Source of the DNA: Oscillospiraceae bacterium
GTDB lineage: Bacteria > Bacillota > Clostridia > Oscillospirales > Oscillospiraceae
Assembly: GCA_017398685.1 (NCBI GenBank)
Contig: JAFQFH010000056.1
Coordinates: 1 to 48,750 of the forward strand
Direction: 5' to 3'
Length of the DNA: 48,750 nt
Shown piece after piece: positions 23,839-31,748 of this stretch (position 1 is the stretch's first letter; each line of letters starts with the position of its first letter). Under the pieces are notes generated by a model that searched no databases, was not told the origin of the DNA, and saw only the letters and a program-made list of their open reading frames with translations. The translations under genes and the position numbers were made by a program.

Positions 23839-24843
23839 ATGAAAAAGTATAATATAGCTCTTTTGGGCGCAACCGGCGCCGTAGGTCAGGAAATGCTGAA
23901 GGTTCTGGAAGAGTACGATATCCCCGTAAATAAGCTTCTGCCTCTGGCCAGCGCCAGAAGCGCAGGCGGCTATGTGAAGTTCAAGGGCGAGGACATACTT
24001 ATCGAAGAGGCCACTTTTGACAGCTTTGCCGGTATGGACTTTGTGCTGGGCGCAGTTGAAAACGATATGTCCAAGAAATTTGCCCCCGCTATAGTAAAGT
24101 CCGGCGCGGTGTTTATCGACAACAGCTCCGCTTTCCGCCTTGATCCTGACGTGCCTCTGGTAGTACCTGAGATAAACGGCGAGGATGCTTTCAAAAATAA
24201 GGGCATCATCTCAAACCCCAACTGCTCCTCCATCATCACCATGATGGCCCTTGGCGGCATTGCAAAGCTCAGCCCCATCAAATCCCTTGTGGCCTGCACC
24301 TATCAGGCAGTGTCCGGCGCAGGGCAGAACGGCCTTATGGAGCTTGAAAACCAGATGAGCCAAATTGCAAAGGGCGAAGAGCCTGAGGTCAAGGTTTTCC
24401 CCACCCAGATAGCCCTGAACGTCATCCCCTTTATCGGAAGTGAGCTTGACAATCTCTACACCGATGAGGAAATGAAGATGCAGAATGAGGGTCGCCGCAT
24501 ACTCCACGCACCTGACTTGACCGTAAGCTGCTCCTGCGTGCGCGTGCCTGTTATGCGCTCCCACTCCATCGCCGTAACTGTGCGTACCGAGCGCAAGATC
24601 AGCGTTGCCGAGGCCAATGAGGCCATCCGCAATTTCCCCGGCTGCCGTCTCGTGGAGGACTACAAGGGCAGAAATTACCCCACCCCGCTGGACACCTCTG
24701 ATCAGGATCTGGTGTGGGTAGGCCGCGTGAGAGACGACCTTACCAGCGACAATGGCCTTACCCTCTGGTGCTGCGGCGACCAGATAAGAAAGGGCGCGGC
24801 CTCCAACGCAGTACAGATTTTGAAAAAGCTTATAAGCGAATAA
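23839..24843 (+). CDS. asd: Aspartate-semialdehyde dehydrogenase
   Basis: A 334-residue enzyme. It starts MKKYNIALLGATGAVGQEML (NADP-binding GATGxVG). The catalytic cysteine is C129 in ISNPNCSSIITMMAL. QAVSGAGQNGLMELENQ and the C-terminal histidine region RSHSIAVTVRTE complete the active site. It makes aspartate semialdehyde, the substrate of hom, from aspartyl phosphate. The ATG at 23839 is preceded by GGGAGG; a shorter-spaced start at 23815 has no ribosome site. It ends the hom-aspartokinase-asd run before a perfect terminator. Confidence 0.96.
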   Translation: MKKYNIALLGATGAVGQEMLKVLEEYDIPVNKLLPLASARSAGGYVKFKGEDILIEEATFDSFAGMDFVLGAVENDMSKKFAPAIVKSGAVFIDNSSAFRLDPDVPLVVPEINGEDAFKNKGIISNPNCSSIITMMALGGIAKLSPIKSLVACTYQAVSGAGQNGLMELENQMSQIAKGEEPEVKVFPTQIALNVIPFIGSELDNLYTDEEMKMQNEGRRILHAPDLTVSCSCVRVPVMRSHSIAVTVRTERKISVAEANEAIRNFPGCRLVEDYKGRNYPTPLDTSDQDLVWVGRVRDDLTSDNGLTLWCCGDQIRKGAASNAVQILKKLISE

Positions 24844-24844
24844 A

Positions 24845-24883
24845 AAAGCAAGAGCAGCCCCATTTTGGGGCTGCTCTTGCTTT
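24845..24883. terminator. Bidirectional terminator between asd and a minus-strand lipoprotein gene
   Basis: A 17-bp perfect stem AAAGCAAGAGCAGCCCC/GGGGCTGCTCTTGCTTT, 5-nt loop, with A-run before and T-run after. It serves both convergent genes. Confidence 0.9.
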
Positions 24884-24887
24884 GCTG

Positions 24888-26051
24888 TCAAGCCAGTGCG
24901 GAGAAGGGAGTGAGCGGGAAGCTTATGTACAGTGCCTCGTACTGGGCGATTATCCCCTGCGCCTGTTCCTGAGTGGCGGGAATGTCATTTGTAATGTCCA
25001 TATCCCCGTCCTGACTTACAAACCAGGGGGCGTTGGGGCTGGCGTTTCCGTCGTGGATGACGCTGCCGAAGGGGGTGAGAGCTGAACCGTCAAACTTGTA
25101 GTAGGTGTAGTAAGTAACAGCTGCGCCGCCGGAGCCACGGGTGACCACTGTACCGTCGGAGCATATGAAAGCCAGATTTCGTTCCCAACCCTCGAAAACT
25201 GTTGTGAGCGTTCCGCTTGTGCAGCTTAGAATGTTGAAAACCTCATTTGGCAGGGAGATTTTGCCGATGATGAGCTCGTCAATATCATCTCCGTTCACAT
25301 CGTAAAGGCAGTAGCCCAACTCATCAAGAGCGGAAATAGGAGAATAAGCCTCTCGGGAGAGAAAATCCTGAAAGATAGTGGCGTTGAGACCCTGCTCCAT
25401 CATATAGTCAAATTCCCATCTCTCATTGAGAGCATGATAACAGTCAGAAAGATAGTCAGAATACAGCTCGTTTATGGCGGGCTGGGCTTCCGTATATTCC
25501 AAAGGCAGCTGATATGTGGCGCGCAGACCTGCCGCGTTCATGAAGCACTCGGCAGCGCGCAGGGGCTTGTCGCTCCATGGGTAGTTGGACTCAGCGCAGC
25601 CGGCGGTGGCCAGAAGCTCCTCCTGCCCGGGGGTAAGCAAAAGCTGATAGGTATAATCCAGAAGCTCAAGCTGCATCATATACTCAGCCAGCGCTGCCTC
25701 ATCGAGCTGAGAAAGAAAGAAGTCCACCGCGGCAAAAATCTCCTCCTCACTCATGTAGGTGCCAATGGCCCAGTCCATAAAGCGCACCGCCTGCCCCACG
25801 GCCTTGAGGCTTGAGCCTGCGGAACCTGCCTGAATCTTCGTGGCAAAATCTGCCATCAGAGTCTCCAGAGGCACCTCGTCCAGAGGCAGGTCGGGTGTGG
25901 GCATAGGTACATTTTCCACGAACACTGTGGGCACGGGGGTGGGAGATGTGCTTATCTGGTTGTCGGGCAAATTGTCCTGCACTGAGGATGCACAGGCGCA
26001 AAGACTCAAAGCAAGTACAAGGATGAGAACAGGGAGTATAGCTTTTTTCAT
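24888..26051 (-). CDS. Putative lipoprotein with a calcium-loop-like motif, function unknown
   Basis: A 387-residue protein. The N-terminus MKKAILPVLILVLALSLCAC is a lipoprotein signal with L-C-A-C and modified cysteine C20, so it should be anchored outside the membrane. A Ser/Thr/Pro linker follows, then a helix-rich region of about 200 residues. Near residue 265 the segment YDVNGDDIDELIIGK resembles an EF-hand/FG-GAP-like Asp-rich calcium loop. The C-terminal third looks beta-rich. The start at 26051 is chosen because it begins the signal peptide and has AAAGGTG upstream. I do not recognise a named family. It converges with asd and diverges from the next lipoprotein. Confidence 0.75.
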   Translation of the reverse strand: MKKAILPVLILVLALSLCACASSVQDNLPDNQISTSPTPVPTVFVENVPMPTPDLPLDEVPLETLMADFATKIQAGSAGSSLKAVGQAVRFMDWAIGTYMSEEEIFAAVDFFLSQLDEAALAEYMMQLELLDYTYQLLLTPGQEELLATAGCAESNYPWSDKPLRAAECFMNAAGLRATYQLPLEYTEAQPAINELYSDYLSDCYHALNERWEFDYMMEQGLNATIFQDFLSREAYSPISALDELGYCLYDVNGDDIDELIIGKISLPNEVFNILSCTSGTLTTVFEGWERNLAFICSDGTVVTRGSGGAAVTYYTYYKFDGSALTPFGSVIHDGNASPNAPWFVSQDGDMDITNDIPATQEQAQGIIAQYEALYISFPLTPFSALA

Positions 26052-26133
26052 TTTGTTCACCTTTTTCAAGAGAGGATACTGCGTATAATATGATGGCGGG
26101 CACGGAAAAAAAGTTCCGCCTCCGCAAGAAAAA

Positions 26134-26162
26134 TTATCTACCATGAAAAGGCCGCTTGTCAA
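26134..26162 (-). promoter_or_regulatory. Promoter of the minus-strand lipoprotein gene
   Basis: On the minus strand: perfect TTGACA (26162-26157), 17-bp spacer and TAGATA (26139-26134). Leader of about 75 nt. Confidence 0.55.
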
Positions 26163-26238
26163 TGATAATTTCATCAAAAAATAAAAGCGCCGACCCTAGG
26201 ATGCCTGCGGATAAAGAAGTTTTCTGAAATTATATAGA

Positions 26239-26276
26239 AATAGCATGACACTTGTGTGTCATGCTATTGCTTTTTT
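26239..26276 (+). terminator. Isolated Rho-independent terminator
   Basis: A 13-bp stem AATAGCATGACAC/GTGTCATGCTATT, 4-nt loop, then GCTTTTTTC on the plus strand. No plus-strand gene is found between 24884 and this point, so it may end a small RNA or block antisense transcription. Confidence 0.8.
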
Positions 26277-26434
26277 CTTTGGATATAGAAACTTTTTTCA
26301 CGGTGAAAACCATTTCGCGTGGGTATTAGGTCCCCCTAACAAAGTCGTTTGTGCTACCAAATGACATACTTGCTAAGGCGTTAAATCGGGCTTAGTCCAA
26401 CGGGAGTCAGAACGTGGGGGTAGGGAGAAACGGC

Positions 26435-26463
26435 TTGTGTTTTTGTGCCCTGTACGTTACAAT
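26435..26463 (+). promoter_or_regulatory. Promoter of the 785-residue lipoprotein gene
   Basis: TTGTGT (26435-26440), 17-bp spacer, TACAAT (26458-26463). Transcription near 26470, about 35 nt before the ATG. Confidence 0.55.
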
Positions 26464-26504
26464 TAAGGCTGTTGGTACATAAAGGCCAAAAGGAGAAAAA
26501 AGCC

Positions 26505-28862
26505 ATGAAAATAAGACATATTATTTCATTTATCCTGTGTGCTGCCATGCTATTTTCCCTCTGCGCCTGCGGAGATACGCAGACTGCTGAGAGCAGCACC
26601 CAGAGCGTCGAAGTCAATACCCAAAGCATATCAAAGGAAGCGGATTATCTCCGTGCTTTTGAAATGGCCTATGTGGATGAAAAGTATAAGAGCAGGGATA
26701 TAGACGAACAGCTTTCTTCTCTGGAATACAGAAGCATGCTCATTGATATGATGACTGTCTTTGAATGTGAGGATATCCCATGGTTTGAGTCCAAGGTGAC
26801 TGAGGCGGATATGCCACTTTCCCGGGGTGCGGCCATAATCATGTCTTACTATGCAGCAGTCTGTATGGGCGCAGATAACTACAACAACAGCTTTGACCAT
26901 GAGCGGGCCGAAGCTGACGGCAAGTTCTGGGATGTGGGGGCTTTTGACCCTAACACGCTTTTCCCTGACTGCTTGGAAAATATCTCCGTGGAGATGAACG
27001 GTCAGACCTGGGACAATGAGTATACCGCGGCTTTCCTCTGGAATGTATGGCATAGCTCCCCTTATTCCGGTGAGCAGACCGTGGCCTTTGATGAGGCTGC
27101 CGGCGGTATGCGCAACACAGACCCCTTTAGCGTGGAGCAGGCAGTTTGCGCCATAGCCCGCCTGTCAGACAGCTTTGGCAAGGAAGAACTTGTAGCTGTT
27201 GACAGTGAGGCTGCAAGAAAGATGGATGCCGATATCTGGACTGAGGAACTGGCAGCCAAGGCTGCGGCCTCTGGGATTGAGAAAATTGAAGACCTTCCCA
27301 AACTCACTGGTTTTTCCCTTTACGGAAAGTACAGCGGTTACAGCAGCGACAGCGTTGATAAAAGCGAGACTGATATCCGCAATGTTGCCGATTGGGGCTT
27401 TAGCAGCGCAAGAATGCAGCTGCGCTATGAAGTGCTCTTTTCCGATGACTGCAGCAGTGTGAACCTGACCCAGATGGAAAAGCTGGATAAAATTGTGGCT
27501 GCCGCGGTTGAGAACGATATCCACCTCAACCTGTGCCTGTGTACTCTTCCTGGCAGAACCATATGGCTGAACAATGTGGATTTCCGTTCCGGCGGTGAAT
27601 TTGACCTTTTCGTCAACGAAGCCCAGCAGGAAAAAGCGGCCTTGGTCTGGGAAACTCTGGCAGAGCGCTATAAGGAAGTCCCCGGTGAGTATCTGTCCTT
27701 TACTCCATTCTGGGAGCCTTTCAATTACAGCATTTCCACTGGTGCGGAGGCACCCGAATACGGCCCTGAGGAAATAAGTCGGACATTGGATAAGCTGACG
27801 GCTGTTATCCGCAATGCAGACCCGGAGCGTTTTATGATTTACGAAATAGCTCCGGACGCTCCCCCGGAAATCGCCATAGAAAAGAGCCTGTCTGCATATA
27901 CTATGATGCAGCAAAAATACGACAACACCATGATAAGCTATAATTTCTGTCAGCGGGCCTATGTTTTTGCAGAATTGACCGCCGCAGAGGATGAAAACAA
28001 AGACAAGAATAATCATGGCCTTTTCAAACCGGATTACCCGGTGAAGATATATGCCGCCAAAGCCATAATCGAAAGCGGCGAGGAAATACTGATTGATGGC
28101 TGTCTGCCCAGGGGTACAAGTATAGAAATGTATCTCAGTTCCAGCTATGGCAACGGTACTTTCACCATAGAGAGCGACAAGGCAGTTTTGCACAGCGAAG
28201 CTTTGCAAGAGGCTGAGTATGAAACAAACTATAAGATTTCCTACTACTATCCTTTTGCCGAGAGTGAGAAAAAGATTGCTCTTACTCTTGAGGAGAATGC
28301 TGAATATTTGCGCCTGAGCTGCGTCAACGGCGGTCTGGATTGGAGCGGCATAAATGTCATACTTCCTGAGGAATATGCACAGGAGCGCTGGTACATGAAT
28401 TCCTCCTACGATGCTTTTCTCCGCGGTGAAGATGAAAGCCAGATGAAAGCTTTTGAGCTTAAATCCACATCCACGGTTATGATATGCCCTAACAGCAATG
28501 AAGACGGCACACACATCACCATCCACGATGACCTTTCCTATAGCTCTGATACCCTTTGGCAGCAGGCAAATACTGAAAGCATTGAGGAATGGGCCTCAGG
28601 TATCGCAGAGTTTTCTCCCCTTTGTCATGCCAGAGTTGAGGATGCCGCCTTCTCGCAGGGTACCACCCAGGATTCCATGATAAGATACTATGATGATGTG
28701 TACAGCATCTTTGAAAAGTACAGTATCAACTGGTACAGCAATGACTATGACATTATTCTGGGCGATTCCGTTCACCGTATTGCAGATGCAAGAGTTGAGC
28801 CCTATGGCATGTATGTGGAGTTTAACAAAGAGCTTCTTGAATGCCTCCAGAGACACCAGTAA
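26505..28862 (+). CDS. Large lipoprotein with SLH-like region and GH5-like TIM barrel
   Basis: A 785-residue protein. MKIRHIISFILCAAMLFSLCAC carries a lipobox with modified cysteine C22. Residues about 95-120 (ADMPLSRGAAIIMSYYAAVC) and 205-225 (TDPFSVEQAVCAIARLSDSF) look like degenerate SLH repeats. Residues about 265-560 look like a clan-A TIM barrel: GFSLYGKYSGYS (strand 1), IHLNLCLC (strand 3) and FTPFWEPFN, where E404 sits where GH5 enzymes have the NEP acid/base. A later glutamate, E447 in MIYEIAPD, could be functional. The last 200 residues look beta-rich. It may act on cell-surface or dietary glycans, or be a non-catalytic binding protein. ATG 26505 has AAAAGGAG upstream. Confidence 0.6.
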   Translation: MKIRHIISFILCAAMLFSLCACGDTQTAESSTQSVEVNTQSISKEADYLRAFEMAYVDEKYKSRDIDEQLSSLEYRSMLIDMMTVFECEDIPWFESKVTEADMPLSRGAAIIMSYYAAVCMGADNYNNSFDHERAEADGKFWDVGAFDPNTLFPDCLENISVEMNGQTWDNEYTAAFLWNVWHSSPYSGEQTVAFDEAAGGMRNTDPFSVEQAVCAIARLSDSFGKEELVAVDSEAARKMDADIWTEELAAKAAASGIEKIEDLPKLTGFSLYGKYSGYSSDSVDKSETDIRNVADWGFSSARMQLRYEVLFSDDCSSVNLTQMEKLDKIVAAAVENDIHLNLCLCTLPGRTIWLNNVDFRSGGEFDLFVNEAQQEKAALVWETLAERYKEVPGEYLSFTPFWEPFNYSISTGAEAPEYGPEEISRTLDKLTAVIRNADPERFMIYEIAPDAPPEIAIEKSLSAYTMMQQKYDNTMISYNFCQRAYVFAELTAAEDENKDKNNHGLFKPDYPVKIYAAKAIIESGEEILIDGCLPRGTSIEMYLSSSYGNGTFTIESDKAVLHSEALQEAEYETNYKISYYYPFAESEKKIALTLEENAEYLRLSCVNGGLDWSGINVILPEEYAQERWYMNSSYDAFLRGEDESQMKAFELKSTSTVMICPNSNEDGTHITIHDDLSYSSDTLWQQANTESIEEWASGIAEFSPLCHARVEDAAFSQGTTQDSMIRYYDDVYSIFEKYSINWYSNDYDIILGDSVHRIADARVEPYGMYVEFNKELLECLQRHQ

Positions 28863-28867
28863 AACAC

Positions 28868-28901
28868 AAGAAGCCTGCATCCTTTTGGATGCAGGCTTCT
28901 T
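28868..28901 (+). terminator. Hairpin after the 785-residue lipoprotein gene
   Basis: A 15-bp perfect stem AAGAAGCCTGCATCC/GGATGCAGGCTTCTT with a TTTT loop. The T tail is weak, but the position 6 nt past the stop fits a terminator. Confidence 0.65.
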
Positions 28902-28972
28902 CAATAAACATTCTTTATCATGCCCCACCATATTGAAAGCGCATTGGGCCGGCGGCTCAACCATAAACAATA

Positions 28973-30697
28973 TCAGTCGCGTGAGAAGTCGTAGCTTCCG
29001 TTTATCATGGAGTATATTTCGTCCATGTCGATCTCTATGCTGCCCGTGTTCGTACCGGGACGGCGGCGCATATGGTCAAAATTCACATCGGGATCGACCT
29101 TGGGAGCTTCAGGGGCTTTTTCCTCCTTGGCCTTGGGGGCTTCCTCTTTCTTCTCCTCTGCCTTGGGAGCGTCCGCGGGAGCCTCGGACTTTTTGGCTTC
29201 AGCCTGCTTTTTCTCCTTAGCGGGCTTATAAACCTTTACTTCCTCCTCGTCCTGGGGAGCGGATTCGGCGGGAGTATCGGAGGGCTGAGCGAAGAGGGGG
29301 GAGGTATTGCTCAGCGCATCGTCAGCAGCCTTTTCACCGTCTGCGGCGGGCTTTTCGGCAGGAGCTGCGCTTTTGCCGAAAATGTTTTCAAATTCCATCT
29401 GAGCGCTGCCCTCTTGTGCGGGAACTGTTTTTACCTGTGCCTGATCGCGGCGGGCAAGATACTGCTCCCAGCGTTCATTCCAGTCAGAACCGCCTTTTGA
29501 CTTCTTCTTGCCGCTGTCCTTTGCGGCAAAGTCAAAGTCCAGCTCGGAGGTGTGGATGGAGATAACGCTGCTGTCGCTGCCTACCCTGTTTTTGGCGGCC
29601 TTCTGGGCAGAAGCCAGACTGCTTCTGGACTTCTTTGCGAGCTCTCCGGCCTTTGCCATGGCGCTGCCGAGGAAGGCGGGAGCGGCAGACTTTTCGCGCT
29701 TTGCAGCTTTTTTGCTGACAGCGGGAGACTTGCTTTCCTCAGGCTCGGCCTTTGCTTCGCTTCTGAGCTCGTCAATATCCAGCTCTATGCTTCCGGTATC
29801 GGAGAGAAGCTCGTCTGCCATATCCACGGTAAAGCTGAAATCGTCATCCTTTTCAGCCTGAGCAGGGGCGGAATGTCTGCCTGAGTGGCGGCCTGCGTCC
29901 TTGACTGAATGCTTTCCGCTGTCCCTGACGCTGTGTCTGCCTGTGTCTCTGGCAGGAGCGGAGTGGGTGGAGGCACGTTTCTTTTCGCTTTTTGCAGCCT
30001 TGCTGTCACGGCTGGGTACCCGGTTTATTTTGTTGATAAGGCCGGACATATCGGGCAGAGGCACTCTGAAGTACAGTATCGTATTGAAGAAAGGCAGATC
30101 ATCATTGTCTTCACAGTACTCAAAGATGAAGCTTGCAATAAGGTAGGCCACAAATGCGGAGAAAAGGCCTACTATGCTGGCGGCCAGCACATCGGAGGGA
30201 TAGTGGGCCATCAGGTAGTTGCGGGAAAAGCACATGAGGAAAACATAGAGAGCCGAGGGCAGAATAAACTTCTTGCCCTTGACGAACATCATGGCTGCCA
30301 TACCGGCGGCAGCGGCGGTCACGTGTCCGGAGGGGAAGGAGAAGCCGTCCTCAGCGGGAGAGCCCACGTTGTTCCAGTACTTCATGAACGGTGCCATGGC
30401 CTCAAAAGGTCTGGGTCTGGCGATAAGGTCCTTGAGGATGATGTTTGTGATAAGTGCGCCGCAGCACACGGCACCAAACATGCATACGCCCAGCTTTCTG
30501 GTCTTGGGAAAGAGCATGAAAGCAAAGGCTAGAATGAACATGACAAGGCCCTTCTCACCTATAAGGGTTATAAATTTTGCAAGAGGTGTCAGCACTCCAC
30601 CGGCAGAAGTCTCCAGTGTGTGCATAAACTCCAGTATTCCATTATCAAAGCCGGCAAAGAAAGTGTTCAGCCAGCTTGCAGCTGCGGTAAATTCCAT
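28973..30697 (-). CDS. PAP2-family membrane phosphatase with long disordered tail
   Basis: A 574-residue protein. Residues 1-205 form a PAP2 lipid phosphatase with about five to six membrane helices and all three motifs: K89-x6-R96-P97, PSGH at 122-125, and S158-R159-x5-H165-x3-D169. Such enzymes dephosphorylate undecaprenyl pyrophosphate, phosphatidate or similar lipids. Residues about 215-574 are low-complexity, charged and probably disordered, and include a His/Ser/Arg tract (RHSVRDSGKHSVKD) and Ala/Glu/Lys/Pro stretches. Two near-identical acidic motifs, GSIELDIDEL (near 300) and GSIEIDMDEI (near 553), and a weaker ISIHTSELDF stand out. The tail is on the cytoplasmic side only if the helix count is even. 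It has its own promoter. Confidence 0.85.
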   Translation of the reverse strand: MEFTAAASWLNTFFAGFDNGILEFMHTLETSAGGVLTPLAKFITLIGEKGLVMFILAFAFMLFPKTRKLGVCMFGAVCCGALITNIILKDLIARPRPFEAMAPFMKYWNNVGSPAEDGFSFPSGHVTAAAAGMAAMMFVKGKKFILPSALYVFLMCFSRNYLMAHYPSDVLAASIVGLFSAFVAYLIASFIFEYCEDNDDLPFFNTILYFRVPLPDMSGLINKINRVPSRDSKAAKSEKKRASTHSAPARDTGRHSVRDSGKHSVKDAGRHSGRHSAPAQAEKDDDFSFTVDMADELLSDTGSIELDIDELRSEAKAEPEESKSPAVSKKAAKREKSAAPAFLGSAMAKAGELAKKSRSSLASAQKAAKNRVGSDSSVISIHTSELDFDFAAKDSGKKKSKGGSDWNERWEQYLARRDQAQVKTVPAQEGSAQMEFENIFGKSAAPAEKPAADGEKAADDALSNTSPLFAQPSDTPAESAPQDEEEVKVYKPAKEKKQAEAKKSEAPADAPKAEEKKEEAPKAKEEKAPEAPKVDPDVNFDHMRRRPGTNTGSIEIDMDEIYSMINGSYDFSRD

Positions 30698-30732
30698 AAC
30701 GAGAAATACCCCTTCTAACTTAGTACACAGCC

Positions 30733-30761
30733 ATTATACACGACCAATTACAAAATAGCAA
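30733..30761 (-). promoter_or_regulatory. Promoter of the PAP2 gene
   Basis: On the minus strand: TTGCTA (30761-30756), 17-bp spacer, TATAAT (30738-30733). Confidence 0.6.
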
Positions 30762-30788
30762 GAGAAAAATTTCAAAATTCTTTCAAAA

Positions 30789-30807
30789 ATTACAAAAAGA
30801 TTACAAA
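30789..30807. promoter_or_regulatory. ATTACAAA direct repeats upstream of the PAP2 promoter
   Basis: Two copies of ATTACAAA (30789-30796 and 30800-30807) at an 11-bp period; a third copy lies at 30747-30754. The 11-bp period of TTACA repeats recalls PhoP-type boxes of Gram-positive bacteria; this is only a resemblance. Confidence 0.25.
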
Positions 30808-30875
30808 GAATACAGAGGACGAGAAATACGGACAGGCTCCGACAAGAATAATTATTGGCAGTTTTATTATTTTTG

Positions 30876-30904
30876 TTGACTATATCTATTTAAAAATGTA
30901 AAAT
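30876..30904 (+). promoter_or_regulatory. Promoter of holB-ricT
   Basis: TTGACT (30876-30881), 17-bp spacer, TAAAAT (30899-30904). Transcription near 30911. Confidence 0.7.
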
Positions 30905-30933
30905 ATATTGATAGTCTTGCTTGGAGGCGCTGC

Positions 30934-31734
30934 ATGGCTTTACAACAGCTGGCGGATAAACACCGCCTGTCCCACGCATATATTATTTCTTCGCCTGCGC
31001 AGGAAAAACAGGCGGAAATGGCACAGGAGCTTGCCGCTGCAGTGCTGTGCTCCGCGCCGGGCAACAAAGCCTGTGGTAACTGCCGTGACTGCCGCAAGCT
31101 CAGGGGAGGCACCCACCCGGATCTTATCCTTGTCCGCCCCCTAGTGGATGACAAGGGCAGGGAAAAGGCGGAAATAAGTGTGGCTCAGGTCAGGCAGCTG
31201 GTGGCAGAGGCCAATGTTCTGCCCAACGAGGCGGAGCGGAAGATATTTATAATAGAGCAGGCCGAAAAGCTCAATCATGAGGCTCAGAATGCGGCTTTGA
31301 AGCTGCTGGAGGAGCCTCCTGCCAGACTGGTTCTGGCCCTTTGTACCTCAAACGCCCGTTCACTTTTACCCACGGTACGCTCCCGCTGTGTGGAGCTCAG
31401 CTCCGTTTCTGAAGCGGAGATGGCGGATGAGCAGAGCCTGAGACTGGCGCAGACCTATATTAAGCGCATAGCGGATAAAAATCCATGGGAAACCTGCGTT
31501 TTCTGCATGGAGCATGAGGAGATGGATATAGCCTCCGTACGGCTTTTCGTGCAGGAGCTTCGCAGCTGCGCTGTGAATATGCTGGCAAAGCGGGCCGAGC
31601 CGATGGGGCTTTCCGGTGACACGCTCATGAAAATTTGCCGTCTTGCAGAAAAATGTGAGGACTATCTCAAAGTAAACACCGGAGTAAAACATATTTTTGG
31701 CCTGCTGGCAGCCTTTGATGCCGACAAGTCATAA
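30934..31734 (+). CDS. holB: DNA polymerase III subunit delta'
   Basis: A 266-residue clamp-loader subunit. SHAYIISSPAQEKQAEMAQE is at the P-loop position but lacks the GxGK lysine, as in many delta' subunits that do not hydrolyse ATP. A zinc-binding cluster CSAPGNKACGNCRDCRKL follows. LNHEAQNAALKLLEEPP and the sensor TVRSRCVEL are typical. It helps load the beta clamp on DNA. It is shorter than the usual 320-330 residues, mainly in the C-terminal oligomerisation region. GGAGG precedes the ATG. It is directly followed by ricT, the same order as in Bacillus subtilis. Confidence 0.92.
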   Translation: MALQQLADKHRLSHAYIISSPAQEKQAEMAQELAAAVLCSAPGNKACGNCRDCRKLRGGTHPDLILVRPLVDDKGREKAEISVAQVRQLVAEANVLPNEAERKIFIIEQAEKLNHEAQNAALKLLEEPPARLVLALCTSNARSLLPTVRSRCVELSSVSEAEMADEQSLRLAQTYIKRIADKNPWETCVFCMEHEEMDIASVRLFVQELRSCAVNMLAKRAEPMGLSGDTLMKICRLAEKCEDYLKVNTGVKHIFGLLAAFDADKS

Positions 31735-31748
31735 GGAAGGAAATACAA

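Larger units (their letters stand above)
26052..26504. other. 453-bp divergent intergenic region between two lipoprotein genes
   Basis: It holds a minus-strand promoter (26134-26162), an isolated plus-strand terminator (26239-26276), a plus-strand promoter (26435-26463) and about 150 bp (26277-26430) in which I see no gene, repeat or clear structure. It appears less GC-rich than its surroundings. Confidence 0.6.

Noticed and set aside
26277-26430. tRNA gene or insertion-sequence remnant in the lipoprotein gap
   Set aside because: No cloverleaf, CCA-like end, terminal inverted repeats or coding remnant could be found.
30934-31734. holB as a broken gene because it lacks a Walker A lysine and is short
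   Set aside because: delta' subunits often lack a working P-loop, and the zinc cluster and sensor motif are intact; the shorter C-terminus is within what relatives may show.
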